A DNA stretch of 64,000 nucleotides from JBGVSA01 sp041807905 (GTDB lineage: Bacteria > Pseudomonadota > Gammaproteobacteria > Burkholderiales > Rhodocyclaceae): positions 17,629 through 81,628 of the forward strand of contig NZ_JBGVSA010000020.1 in assembly GCF_041807905.1 (NCBI RefSeq), in the 5' to 3' direction. Positions 35,692 through 44,400 of the stretch are shown here, piece after piece. Below the pieces are notes generated by a model that saw nothing but the letters and a program-made list of their open reading frames with translations, was not told the DNA's origin and searched no databases. Position numbers and translations under genes: made by a program. Every line of letters starts with the position of its first letter. Position 1 is the first letter of the stretch.

Positions 35692-38600
35692 TCAGGCCGC
35701 CCGGACGAGGGGGCGCTCGTCCGTGGAGCCGGCAGTAAAGCCGGCCTTTTCCACGGCCAGGACACTCAAGCGTTCGACGGCATGCGCCAGCGTACCGTCG
35801 ACCTGACCGAGTTCGAGCTCGAAATCCTCCGGCTTGAGGTTCAGGCTCAGCAACGGGGCGAGCGCTTGCGGCCGGAACCAGAACATCGAGCCGGCGACAA
35901 AATCAAAGTCGAACGCCCCGATTCGATTGCTCTCGCCCAGGCGCGGCAGCAATGACGACAGCCACCAGTGGTTGAGGACATGTCGGTCGGGGTCGGCGAG
36001 CGAAATGCGCGACCAGGCCGGGCACATCAGACCAAGACTGTCGTCACAGCGGAAGCGGGCCGTGACGCGAGCGGCGACGGACGGGTCGAGCAGCGCCGAG
36101 TAAAGATCGTTGCGCCATTGCGCGCCATTGGCCAGTTGCAGCGATTTCTTGCCGTGGAGCTTGCAGACTGCCACGTACCGACGCGAGAGCAACTCGGGCA
36201 ACAGGTGCAACATCGGCAAGATGTCGCGCCCGCGATTGGGCAAGGTCACGATATAGGCGTGCGGGAGCCGTTCGCGGATGCGGGTGAGTTCTTCGATGCT
36301 CACGTCTGGCCGCACACTGAGGAAGACATCCGCCCGCACACCGCTCGCCTCGATCGCATCGACAACGTCATCGAGCAGATCGACGTAGTACAGGTGCACC
36401 AGCATGGCGATATCGGATCGCTGCACGAACGCGTCGCGACTGGCGGCCAGCATGCGATCCACGTCGGGACTTGCGACGAGGTGCCCGCGCATGACGTTGG
36501 CCGTCGCATGCAGATAGGCGTAACCAAAACGGCGGTCGGGTTCGAGGTGTGCGCCTTCGGCCCATTCGTTCCAGGCATTGACGAAGACGAGTCGTTCGTC
36601 GCCCTGTGCGCGTTCGACCGTGCGCCGACACACGAAGGACAGCCACTTGGCATAGGACTCGGGCGTGGCATGGTGGAAGCAGTGGCCGCGGCCCGGCCGG
36701 CGAGCCTCGTTGTCCCAGCTCGGTACAACCGTCTTGTGCAGGACGAAGTCGGGTTCGGGCTTTTCGCAATAGCCCTTGGCGAGATCGCGGTAGTCGTAGA
36801 CCTTGCCGTCGAACCCGGCGTTGAGCAGCGATACGCGATCGTTGATGGTGCCGACGGCAACCTGATGGGGAGGGAATTCGACGGCGGCGTCGCATCCGTA
36901 CGGGCGGGGATCGCTGACTTCGAACGATTGCGCGGCCACGAGATAGATTTCGCCCAATCCCTTCTGTCGGCAGTGCTCGCGCCAGCGGGTAGTCGTTGCC
37001 ATCGGGTCTGGCAGCAGCGAGATGCGGTAGACGATCAGTACGGCTCGTCCGTTGACACGCAGGTATCGTGCGTCGGAGAACATGGACGAGACGTCCGCGA
37101 TGAAGCGCTCGTCCGATTCCGGGGTGTGCTCCTGAGAGATGAGCAGTTCGTTCTCGGAGCCGTCCCAGCGACGTGACCAGTTCTCGTTGGCCCAGCATAC
37201 GCAGAAGGGCAGGTCGAGTTCCGGATGGGCGAGGTACTGGTCTAGCGGCCGTTCGAGCAGCCGGCGTCCGCCGAACCAGTAGTAGTGGAAACAGAACGCG
37301 CCGACGCCGTATTGCCTTGCGAGTTCAACCTGCCGTCGCATCACATCGATCACGCGCAAGTCGTAAAAGCCCAGTTCCGCAGGCAGGTGCGGCTGATAGT
37401 GTCCTTCGAACTGCGGCACTGCCTTGGAGACGTTCGTCCATTCGGTGAACCCGCGGCCCCACCATTGGTCGTTCTCGGGAATCGGATGAAACTGCGGAAG
37501 GTAGAAAGCGACCAGCCGGAGATCGAATTCGGCGTTGGCCAGCGAGTCCGTGGCGAGCGGCACGTATTCGAGGTCGACGCCCTTGACGCCCGCCGCTCGT
37601 GTAAACAGGCTGGCGTACATGCGCCCGTACCGGTCCGTGGAGGACGACACCACGCGTGCGTCGCACGGAGGAATCAGCCTCGTGGCCGGCCCGACCTCGC
37701 GAGCCCGCCATGCCTGATAAGCCGGAAGACGCCCGAAGATAACGTTCGCGCGACGCAGGATGGCGTTGCGCAGGCGACGCCGGAAATCCGGTGTCAGCGG
37801 CAGCAGATTGAACGTGCCGCGCAGCACGCGTACAACGGCTCGCGGGATGGCGCGCCATGCCCGGCGCGCGGCGCGCAAGGGACGCGTAATGCGCCAGCTC
37901 GTCGAGGCGACCAACTCGGAAATCTGCGCATCGCGTGCGGCTATGTGCCTTTCCAGCTCGGTATGCTGCCCAAGGAGAGTGGCGATCTGGCTTTGCTGAT
38001 CGATCTGTATGCCGTCGCGCACCGCGATTTCCGCTTCGAGCGACGCGGCTTGCTCCTGGCGCAGTTCGCACAAGGCGCTTCTTGCCGCGATTTCGCGCTC
38101 GAGTTCGGCGCGGTGATCGGCCATCGCTGCCACGGTGCGCGTGATGGCCGCGACGGCGCTCGGCAACTCTCCGATATGGACGGGCGCTCCGGTGGATACC
38201 GCGACACAGGCATCCAGGGCCTGCCCAAGATGCTCGAAGGTTCGCAGAACGTTGTTGTCCTCGTTGACGAAGAGCGAAGCCAGCTCCGCACTCATCGGGA
38301 CCGTACCGACATAGACAACGCCGAGTCCGCAGGAGTGGGCAAAGCGCAGCGTGGGGTATCGCGTCGACAATTCGTCCACGAGCCTGCCTACGCCAAATGC
38401 CGGATCTTCGATTGCCGTGTCATGCAGCAATACCAGCCCGCGCTCGCTCATCTTGGGCAGCCACGTCACAAAGTCGTGACGTACCGCCTCGTAACTATGC
38501 AGGCCATCGATATGCAGAAGATCGATGCTGCTGTCCTCGGCAAGGTGCACCGCGTCATCGAACAGCATCCGTCGCAAGGTCGAAAAGTGCCCATAGTGGA

Positions 38601-38901
38601 CGTCGTGGTAGCTCTTGAGGCGCGTGAAAACGTCTTCGCTGTATTTGCCTGCATGGTCGTCGCCTTGCCAGGTATCGACGGCGACGCAGTGGGTGTCCAG
38701 CCGTAGGCGTGCCACCGCCTGGCAGAAGGCGAGGTACGAATTGCCCGAATGCGTGCCCAGTTCAACGATGAGCCGGGGCTGCGTGAGAGACGTCAGCGCG
38801 AAGGCAAACGGGACGTGGCCGATCCAGTTGTAGGGCTCGCTGACACGGGCGGGCGTGTCGAATATGACGGGATGGTCCAGTGGGTTGAAGCGGCAGGTCA
38901 T
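35692..38901 (-). CDS. Multidomain polysaccharide biosynthesis protein (methyltransferase - coiled coil - WbsX - RgpF)
   Basis: 1069 residues with three recognisable modules. Residues about 40-200 are a class I SAM methyltransferase (LIVELGTHSGNSYLAFC, IDLLHIDGLHSYEAV). Residues about 260-335 form an Ala/Glu-rich coiled coil. Residues about 462-800 are a WbsX-type glycosyltransferase/GH99-like domain (VAFYLPQFHPIPENDQWWGRG, FVNAWNEWAEGAHLEPD). Residues about 825-1035 are an RgpF-type rhamnan-synthesis domain (LPNRGRDILPML, KLHGKK, FDFVAGSMFWFRPQAL). The ATG at 38901 was chosen because the methyltransferase begins just after it; it lies 10 bases after the Wzt stop. It probably builds or caps the O-polysaccharide exported by Wzm/Wzt. 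Confidence 0.85.
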   Translation of the reverse strand: MTCRFNPLDHPVIFDTPARVSEPYNWIGHVPFAFALTSLTQPRLIVELGTHSGNSYLAFCQAVARLRLDTHCVAVDTWQGDDHAGKYSEDVFTRLKSYHDVHYGHFSTLRRMLFDDAVHLAEDSSIDLLHIDGLHSYEAVRHDFVTWLPKMSERGLVLLHDTAIEDPAFGVGRLVDELSTRYPTLRFAHSCGLGVVYVGTVPMSAELASLFVNEDNNVLRTFEHLGQALDACVAVSTGAPVHIGELPSAVAAITRTVAAMADHRAELEREIAARSALCELRQEQAASLEAEIAVRDGIQIDQQSQIATLLGQHTELERHIAARDAQISELVASTSWRITRPLRAARRAWRAIPRAVVRVLRGTFNLLPLTPDFRRRLRNAILRRANVIFGRLPAYQAWRAREVGPATRLIPPCDARVVSSSTDRYGRMYASLFTRAAGVKGVDLEYVPLATDSLANAEFDLRLVAFYLPQFHPIPENDQWWGRGFTEWTNVSKAVPQFEGHYQPHLPAELGFYDLRVIDVMRRQVELARQYGVGAFCFHYYWFGGRRLLERPLDQYLAHPELDLPFCVCWANENWSRRWDGSENELLISQEHTPESDERFIADVSSMFSDARYLRVNGRAVLIVYRISLLPDPMATTTRWREHCRQKGLGEIYLVAAQSFEVSDPRPYGCDAAVEFPPHQVAVGTINDRVSLLNAGFDGKVYDYRDLAKGYCEKPEPDFVLHKTVVPSWDNEARRPGRGHCFHHATPESYAKWLSFVCRRTVERAQGDERLVFVNAWNEWAEGAHLEPDRRFGYAYLHATANVMRGHLVASPDVDRMLAASRDAFVQRSDIAMLVHLYYVDLLDDVVDAIEASGVRADVFLSVRPDVSIEELTRIRERLPHAYIVTLPNRGRDILPMLHLLPELLSRRYVAVCKLHGKKSLQLANGAQWRNDLYSALLDPSVAARVTARFRCDDSLGLMCPAWSRISLADPDRHVLNHWWLSSLLPRLGESNRIGAFDFDFVAGSMFWFRPQALAPLLSLNLKPEDFELELGQVDGTLAHAVERLSVLAVEKAGFTAGSTDERPLVRAA

Positions 38902-38911
38902 TGCAGGATAT

Positions 38912-40234
38912 CTATTCGGGTGAAGCGGTTTCGAGGCTGATCCGTTGCATCGGCAGCCCGACGAGGCCGGTCGACACCGACGTCGAGTGGGATCTGAAGA
39001 AGAGGGCGTCGTGTACCCAGTCGTGTTGGACATGGTCGTCCTGCGTGCCATCGCCGATGGCGGCGGCGAGCGAGTAGTCGCCCGCTGGCAGGTAGGGCAG
39101 ATGGAACGAGAATCGCGCAACGAGTCGCTGGCCGTGTCGGGCAGGGCCCGGACGGCACGTGAGAAAGGTGTTGTCGCCGAACAGCGTCTGGCCAAGCCGG
39201 TCCTTGACGTAGAAGCCGACGATGGGGGCCTGCAAAGTGGCGTGGCAGGTCGCGTGTATCTCGACCGAAACCGGCTCTCCGCCCACCATCCAGCTCAATT
39301 CGCGACCGTCCTCGTCGAGCAGAACCACCTTGTCGATACTCGCCGAGCCATGCCCAAAGCGGGTGGCCTCGGCCTGGAACGCAAACAGTTCGATGTCGTT
39401 GCGCAACGGCGACCGATTCAGCCACGGCTGGCGCTGGTCGTGAAGAATGCGTGCTTTGGCGGGGGCCGCGGACGGACTTGCCGCGGCGCGTTGCTCTGTA
39501 CCGAACAGCGTAGCGAGGTAGCTTTCGCACACGCTTTTGGCGGAACCCTCCTCACGCACGACGCCGTCTTCGAGCCAGATCGCCCTGTCGCAAAGGCCGG
39601 TCACGGCTTGTGTGTCGTGACTGACGAACAGCAGCGTGCCACGCTGGCGGAAACTGTGCAGGAAGCGCATGCACTTCTGCGTGAAGTGCGCGTCGCCGAC
39701 AGCAAGCGCCTCATCGATGACGAGAATGTCTGCGTCGACATGAGCCATCACGGCGAATGCGAGGCGCACGAACATGCCGCTCGAGTACGTGCGCACCGGC
39801 TGGTCGAAGAACTCGCCGATCTCGGCAAAGGCTTGGATGTCGGGCAGGCGGGCGGCGATCTGGCGTCGTGGCAGGCCAAGCAGGCTGGCGTTGAGAAATA
39901 CGTTCTCCCGGCCGGTAAAGTCCGGATTGAAGCCTGCGCCCAACTCGAGCAAGGCGGCCACTTTGCCATTGACGTGGATCGTGCCGCTGCTGGGGCGCAG
40001 CGTTCCGCACAGAATCTGCAACAGGGTCGACTTGCCGGCCCCATTGCGACCGATGAACCCGACCGTCTCGCCACGTGCGACGGAAAACGTCACGTCGCGC
40101 AGTGCCTGGTAGCCGCCGTCGCTTGCGCCATGCGTTCCGCGAAGTGCGTGCCAGAACGAACGCCACGGGCCACGGTTTGCAATGAAGCGTTTGCCAATGT
40201 GTCGTGCTTCGATCGCGAGCACCTCAGAGCACAT
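38912..40234 (-). CDS. wzt: ABC transporter ATPase Wzt with carbohydrate-binding C-terminal domain
   Basis: 440 residues. The nucleotide-binding domain has Walker A GRNGAGKST, the signature TYSSGMFVRLAFA, Walker B ADILVIDEALAVGD and the H-loop FVSHD. The C-terminal ~170 residues match the Wzt_C fold that recognises the polysaccharide end (GHGSASIDKVVLLDEDGRELSWMVGGEPVSVEI, GFYVKDRLGQTLFGDNTF). It powers export of O-antigen or a related glycan. ATG 40234, with GGGAG 8 bases upstream, was preferred over an in-frame TTG at 40240; it overlaps the permease by 11 bases. Confidence 0.93.
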   Translation of the reverse strand: MCSEVLAIEARHIGKRFIANRGPWRSFWHALRGTHGASDGGYQALRDVTFSVARGETVGFIGRNGAGKSTLLQILCGTLRPSSGTIHVNGKVAALLELGAGFNPDFTGRENVFLNASLLGLPRRQIAARLPDIQAFAEIGEFFDQPVRTYSSGMFVRLAFAVMAHVDADILVIDEALAVGDAHFTQKCMRFLHSFRQRGTLLFVSHDTQAVTGLCDRAIWLEDGVVREEGSAKSVCESYLATLFGTEQRAAASPSAAPAKARILHDQRQPWLNRSPLRNDIELFAFQAEATRFGHGSASIDKVVLLDEDGRELSWMVGGEPVSVEIHATCHATLQAPIVGFYVKDRLGQTLFGDNTFLTCRPGPARHGQRLVARFSFHLPYLPAGDYSLAAAIGDGTQDDHVQHDWVHDALFFRSHSTSVSTGLVGLPMQRISLETASPE

Positions 40235-41036
40235 CGGCAAAACTCCCTTGCACGCGTCTGTAGACCCCCAGCGAAACCCAGGCGAACAGCAGGCAGACGG
40301 CCAACTGCGCGAACCAATTGAGCGAGTTGGGTAGCACGCCGCGCGTTACCACGCAGCGCACCGATTCAATGCCCCAGGCGAGCGGGTTGAAGCGTAGTAC
40401 GGATTGAAGCGGAGCGGGGACGGCCTCGGCCGGATACAGGATCGGGCTGGCAAAGAACAACGCGGTCACGGCGAAGCCGGTGATGTGGGAAATGTCGCGA
40501 ACGAATGTGCCCACCGCGGACAACAGCCATGCGAGCCCGAGCCCCAGCAGCAGCGTCGGCAGCAGCGCGAGGGGCAGAGCCAGCATCGTCGCATGCAGTC
40601 CGTTGCCGGCGCCGGCGCTCATGATGACCAGCAGTATCAGCCCGACTATCAGCCCGAGGCTCGCGGACCCGACCGTCACGACGGGCAAGAGCGTCAGGGG
40701 AAAGACGACGCGTTTGACGTAGTTGCCTTGCCGAATGATCGCCATGGGCGCGGACGACACGATTTCGGCGATGAAGGCATGAATGATCATGCCGGAATAG
40801 GCCATGAGCGGATAACCCAGCGCATCGTCGCCCGCCGGCCCCGCCCAACGCGCGCGCATGATGCGTGTGAAGACGAGTGTGTAGATGGCGAGCATGGTCA
40901 GCGGCGCGAAGACGGACCAACCGAGCCCAAGCCACGATCCTCGATAGCGGGCTTCGACATCGCGCCGTATGAGCGCCCACAGCAGCGGAACTCGTTGGAG
41001 GCGTTGGCGAACGCGCTCTCGACCGGCGGACAACAT
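40224..41036 (-). CDS. wzm: ABC-2 polysaccharide exporter permease Wzm
   Basis: 270-residue membrane protein with six hydrophobic helices. It begins with the cytosolic amphipathic segment LLWALIRRDVEARYRGSWLGLGWSVFAPLTMLAIYT, typical of O-antigen ABC permeases (TagG/KpsM/Wzm type), and contains FVRDISHITGFAVTALFFASPILYP near the end. It pairs with Wzt. The ATG at 41036, with AGGG 8 bases upstream and 11 bases after the previous stop, was preferred to a GTG at 41075 inside that gene. Confidence 0.92.
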   Translation of the reverse strand: MLSAGRERVRQRLQRVPLLWALIRRDVEARYRGSWLGLGWSVFAPLTMLAIYTLVFTRIMRARWAGPAGDDALGYPLMAYSGMIIHAFIAEIVSSAPMAIIRQGNYVKRVVFPLTLLPVVTVGSASLGLIVGLILLVIMSAGAGNGLHATMLALPLALLPTLLLGLGLAWLLSAVGTFVRDISHITGFAVTALFFASPILYPAEAVPAPLQSVLRFNPLAWGIESVRCVVTRGVLPNSLNWFAQLAVCLLFAWVSLGVYRRVQGSFADVL

Positions 41037-41047
41037 CGTGGCCGCCC

Positions 41048-41659
41048 TCACGTCACTTGACCCATGCCCAGCCACGTTGCCAGCCGTCGCCAGCCGCGTT
41101 GAGCGTGGCGGTATCTCATGATGCGTGCCGGATTACCGACCGCCACCGCCATTGGCGGGACGTCACGCGTGACGACGCTGCCCGCACCGATGACGGCACC
41201 TTCTCCGATCGTCACGCCCTGCAGGACGATGCTGCGCGCGCCGATCCAGGCTCCCGCGCCGATGCGCACCGGGGCGCGGGTAAGCGGGTTGCGAGCCACG
41301 CATGGTTCGGCGGCGTCGAGTGAATGGCCCGCGCTGAGCAAGGCGGCGTGCGGGCCGACGAGAACGCCCTCTCCGATGTCGAGTCCGCCTTCGCCAGACA
41401 GATACGAACCCACGTTGATCACACTGCCGCCGCCGATGCGGATGAACGCGCTCGTATGAAGGTCTGCACCCAGGACGAGGCGTACGCCGTCAAAGAGCAT
41501 GACCCCTTCGCCCAGCGAAATGCGCGCGGTGCAAACGTCCGGCCGCTGACGCACGAATGACACGGAGTCCGCGATGCGGCAGCCCGCCCCCATCTGATCA
41601 ATGTGCGGATGTGCGTAGGCCACCGGTGGAATGCCGGTCGCGTCGGTCCAGATAGTCAC
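41048..41659 (-). CDS. Hexapeptide-repeat (LbetaH) acyltransferase
   Basis: 203 residues built of left-handed beta-helix repeats (ISLGEGVMLFDGVRLVLGADL, IRIGAGAWIGARSIVLQGVTIGEGAVIGAGSVVTRDVP) and the extended catalytic-loop region SAGHSLD with a candidate catalytic His. The closing VGNPARIMRYR is typical of WcaF/CysE-like O-acetyltransferases. It is the first gene of the leftward wzm-wzt-glycosyltransferase module and probably acetylates the exported polysaccharide. Confidence 0.85.
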   Translation of the reverse strand: MTIWTDATGIPPVAYAHPHIDQMGAGCRIADSVSFVRQRPDVCTARISLGEGVMLFDGVRLVLGADLHTSAFIRIGGGSVINVGSYLSGEGGLDIGEGVLVGPHAALLSAGHSLDAAEPCVARNPLTRAPVRIGAGAWIGARSIVLQGVTIGEGAVIGAGSVVTRDVPPMAVAVGNPARIMRYRHAQRGWRRLATWLGMGQVT

Positions 41660-42019
41660 CGCGCGTCCTGCATAGCCAAATTGGGTTGCGTTGGGAAAAT
41701 TCTTTCTGCTGCAGACACGATGCCTATGTCATTCGGTAATAAAGCTGTGGAGCTTCCGAGTGTTCGGAAAAATCTTGGTTAAAAAACAAAGTCTTGTATG
41801 GGTTATGCCTTTGCCATGGAACCTGAATGCGGCTGCTCTTTGGCAAAGATGAGTGCGAAAAGCGAATCTAAAATTATCGCCCTTCCATGCGATTCCAATT
41901 CACGAAAATCAAACCGAAAACGGATCGAATGCCAAAGGTAATCATGCTGCGCGGCGCATTCCATTTGACTGTGATATCGGAAAGAAAAGTCCGATGGATG
42001 TAACGCCGACTGACTGGAA
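41660..42019. other. AT-rich divergent intergenic region
   Basis: 360 bases between the leftward polysaccharide genes and the rightward type II secretion genes. It is visibly richer in A and T than its surroundings (for example around 41765-41805). It should hold promoters for both directions. Several -10-like hexamers occur, but I cannot place a convincing -35/-10 pair. No coding signal seen. Confidence 0.5.
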
Positions 42020-43120
42020 ATGAACCTGATACAGAAGATACAAGCAGCACTCTTGAATGGCCTGAAGACGGTCGGATTTGCCGCGCCGGACGCGCTGCTC
42101 GACCGACAGAAGTGCTCACTCATTTCGATTCCCGTGGCCGGCGTGCCACGCAAGAACATCGAGGCCGCGATCAAGCTACGCCTGCAACAACTGGGCGTGG
42201 TGGCGCAACCGGGTTTTGCGTGGCGCGCCGGCGATGACGTCGCGACCGTCTGGTATTGGGACGACGCAGATCTGCCTGCCCCGATCACGGCATCACGGGC
42301 GCTTCCGTGGCCGGAGCCACTCTGGCGCGAACCATTGGCCGCTGGCGCCCGATTCGTCGCATGTCGTCGTGGCGTCGAGCTCGAAGGCAGGGGACACGGA
42401 GGCCTCTATCGCTCGCGGTGGTTCGCTGCATCTCCGGACGAACAGGACAGGTTGGCATTTCTGCGCGATCTGGGGGTCGACGCCGAGGCCGGCCTCGGCA
42501 TCGATCGACCTGTGACGCTGCCTGAGAGTCGTCGCCCGCAGTCGGGTTGGTGCATGTGTAGCGGTGCCGCACCGCGCGTCGCCATGACAACGTGGCTCAC
42601 GTGCCTGCTCGTGCTGGTTGCGGGGTGTGTTGCCATTGGACAGGGGGTGGAGATCCTGCGTGCGAATCAACGGATTGCCCGGCTCGCCGCGGAAAAGAAG
42701 GACCTGCTTGAACAGGGCCGCGCCACACGCCAGATCGACTCGAGTCTGCGTGCGCTGCAGCCGACCGTATCCGCTGCACGTACGCTGGCGAATTACACGA
42801 GACAGCTCGAATGGCTCTCCGCGTTGGCGGAGCAACGTATTCTTGGCCAGGATGTCGGCGCCGTCCTGACGGACTGGGCTTGCCGTGATGGGCGCGCGAT
42901 CCTGACCGTCAGAGTGAGTGGCAACGCCAAGAGTGGCGACGTGCTGACGCGCCTGGAAGAGTCCGGTTTGTTCTCGGATGTCATGTTGTTGCCCGACCCG
43001 CCTGCCGGCACTTTGCGGATTCAGGCGACGCTAGCCGAACTGTCCCCGAGTGCGGAGCCTGCCGCGAGCACAAAAGACGCCAAGCCACGTTCTGGGGAGG
43101 TCTCCAATGCAAAGGGCTGA
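42020..43120 (+). CDS. Type II secretion GspL-like (PilM/PilN-like) inner-membrane protein
   Basis: 366 residues. Residues 1-185 are cytosolic and not clearly homologous to canonical GspL. A single membrane helix lies at about 189-211 (TTWLTCLLVLVAGCVAIGQG). The periplasmic part begins with a helical stretch (RIARLAAEKKDLLEQGRATRQIDSSL) and ends with a small alpha/beta domain (LTVRVSGNAKSGDVLTRLEESGLFSDVMLLPDPPAG), the ferredoxin-like fold pattern of GspL/PilN. Position directly before M-, C- and D-like genes supports the GspL role. It overlaps the next gene by 14 bases. Confidence 0.65.
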   Translation: MNLIQKIQAALLNGLKTVGFAAPDALLDRQKCSLISIPVAGVPRKNIEAAIKLRLQQLGVVAQPGFAWRAGDDVATVWYWDDADLPAPITASRALPWPEPLWREPLAAGARFVACRRGVELEGRGHGGLYRSRWFAASPDEQDRLAFLRDLGVDAEAGLGIDRPVTLPESRRPQSGWCMCSGAAPRVAMTTWLTCLLVLVAGCVAIGQGVEILRANQRIARLAAEKKDLLEQGRATRQIDSSLRALQPTVSAARTLANYTRQLEWLSALAEQRILGQDVGAVLTDWACRDGRAILTVRVSGNAKSGDVLTRLEESGLFSDVMLLPDPPAGTLRIQATLAELSPSAEPAASTKDAKPRSGEVSNAKG

Positions 43121-43889
43121 ATCCCGAGTTGCTCACACGTCGGCGCGGCCAAGCCGGATCGACGCATTGCGCGCCGAACTGCGCGCTAACCATCGACTAC
43201 GAATCTGGATGAGGGTCGGCGCGGGCGCGTTGATGCTGTGGGGCGTGCTTCACTTGCAAGATGTACGGAACGCTACGCAAAACCGTCTCGCCGATGCGGA
43301 AAAGCGGCAGCGGCTGCTAAAGCAGCAAGCGGGCGATTCAGCCACGCAGGCTGCACAACGCATGCGTCTGGCTGCTCTGACGCGCCAGATCGAAGACACC
43401 ATCTGGCAATTCTCGTCACCCACGATCGGCCAGGCCGAGTTTGCGGAATGGATCACCACGCAGATGCGGGCGGCGGGCGTGAATGACGCCCGCGTTTCTC
43501 AACCGACCTTCCGCTCGTTGAGCGGCGATGTCCCGCAGGGCGCCGCCGCCACTGCGCCGTCGAGCACGAGCGGGACGTGTGCCGATGGCGCCTGCGGGCT
43601 GGTCGAACTGCGCGCCGGCGTGCGCTTCGCGTTCAATGCGGGGGGGCTCACCAAGGCGCTTGCGGCCATCGAAGGGGCGAGCCGCTTGTCCGCCGTCGAA
43701 CAGCTCAATGCCAGCGCCCGCGAAGGCCGCGTCGACATGACTGTGGTGACCGTGGCCAGAGTGATTCCGATTGCGGGAACCGACCGCGCAGGGGCGATCG
43801 TCGCCGATGCGGGCGCGCCGTCGAATGGCGCTCCGGCCCCGGCGCCGGCCGCGCCCGCTCCGAAAAAGATCGTGCAGGTGAGGTGGTAG
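43107..43889 (+). CDS. Type II secretion GspM-like (PilO-like) protein
   Basis: 260 residues. A short cytosolic tail, a membrane helix at about 35-52 (IWMRVGAGALMLWGVLHLQD), then a periplasmic helical linker (ADAEKRQRLLKQQAGDSATQAAQRMRLAALTRQIE) and an alpha/beta domain with FAEWITTQMRAAGVNDARVSQPTF. The layout is that of GspM/PilO stators. A disulfide-capable pair (TCADGACG) sits in a flexible loop, and the C terminus is Pro/Ala-rich. GGGAGG precedes the ATG at 43107. Assignment rests on topology and gene order. Confidence 0.65.
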   Translation: MQRAESRVAHTSARPSRIDALRAELRANHRLRIWMRVGAGALMLWGVLHLQDVRNATQNRLADAEKRQRLLKQQAGDSATQAAQRMRLAALTRQIEDTIWQFSSPTIGQAEFAEWITTQMRAAGVNDARVSQPTFRSLSGDVPQGAAATAPSSTSGTCADGACGLVELRAGVRFAFNAGGLTKALAAIEGASRLSAVEQLNASAREGRVDMTVVTVARVIPIAGTDRAGAIVADAGAPSNGAPAPAPAAPAPKKIVQVRW

Positions 43890-43891
43890 CC

Positions 43892-44323
43892 ATGATCGTC
43901 CGACTCGCATTCATTATCGTCGTCGCCTGGATGATGGCTGCCGCTGTCGCGTGGTTCAGCGACTCCAGTGCCATCACCCCCGCGCCGCAGCCCTCGCCGT
44001 CCCGTGGCGCCGACCTCGAATTGCCGACGCGCGGCAGCGTTCGCCGCGCAACTGACCAGCTCAATCGCCACGGTATCTGGGCTGTCGCCGTCGCTGCTCC
44101 GGTTGAACAATCCGCGCCAGTCGCTGAAACCTGGACGCGGGTCGCATTCGTGAAGGAGCGCAATGCCATGGCGGTCCTGTTGGCGTCCCCATCGGGCCAG
44201 ACTCAGCGCTTCGGTGTCGGAGACACCCTGCCGGATGGCAGCCGCCTGCTCGCCGTCACTCCGCATGGCGTGACCGTGCGCGGTGCCGATGGCAAATCGC
44301 AGAACCATCCATTCCTCAACTGA
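43892..44323 (+). CDS. Type II secretion GspC-like protein (HR domain only)
   Basis: 143 residues: an N-terminal membrane helix (IVRLAFIIVVAWMMAAAVAWF), a Pro/Ser linker and a small beta domain (AFVKERNAMAVLLASPSGQTQRFGVGDTLPDGSRLLAVTPHGVTVRGADGK) resembling the GspC homology region that contacts the secretin periplasmic domains. There is no PDZ or coiled-coil tail. The start has AGGTGG upstream, and the gene lies 2 bases after the GspM-like gene. The role is inferred from position before gspD plus the HR-like strands. Confidence 0.7.
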   Translation: MIVRLAFIIVVAWMMAAAVAWFSDSSAITPAPQPSPSRGADLELPTRGSVRRATDQLNRHGIWAVAVAAPVEQSAPVAETWTRVAFVKERNAMAVLLASPSGQTQRFGVGDTLPDGSRLLAVTPHGVTVRGADGKSQNHPFLN

Positions 44324-44400
44324 CGACATGTCGGGGCCGATCGAGCGTCTCTGGGGCGCTCGACTTGCCCGCCTTGTCGTCGCCCGCCCTTCGGAAGACC

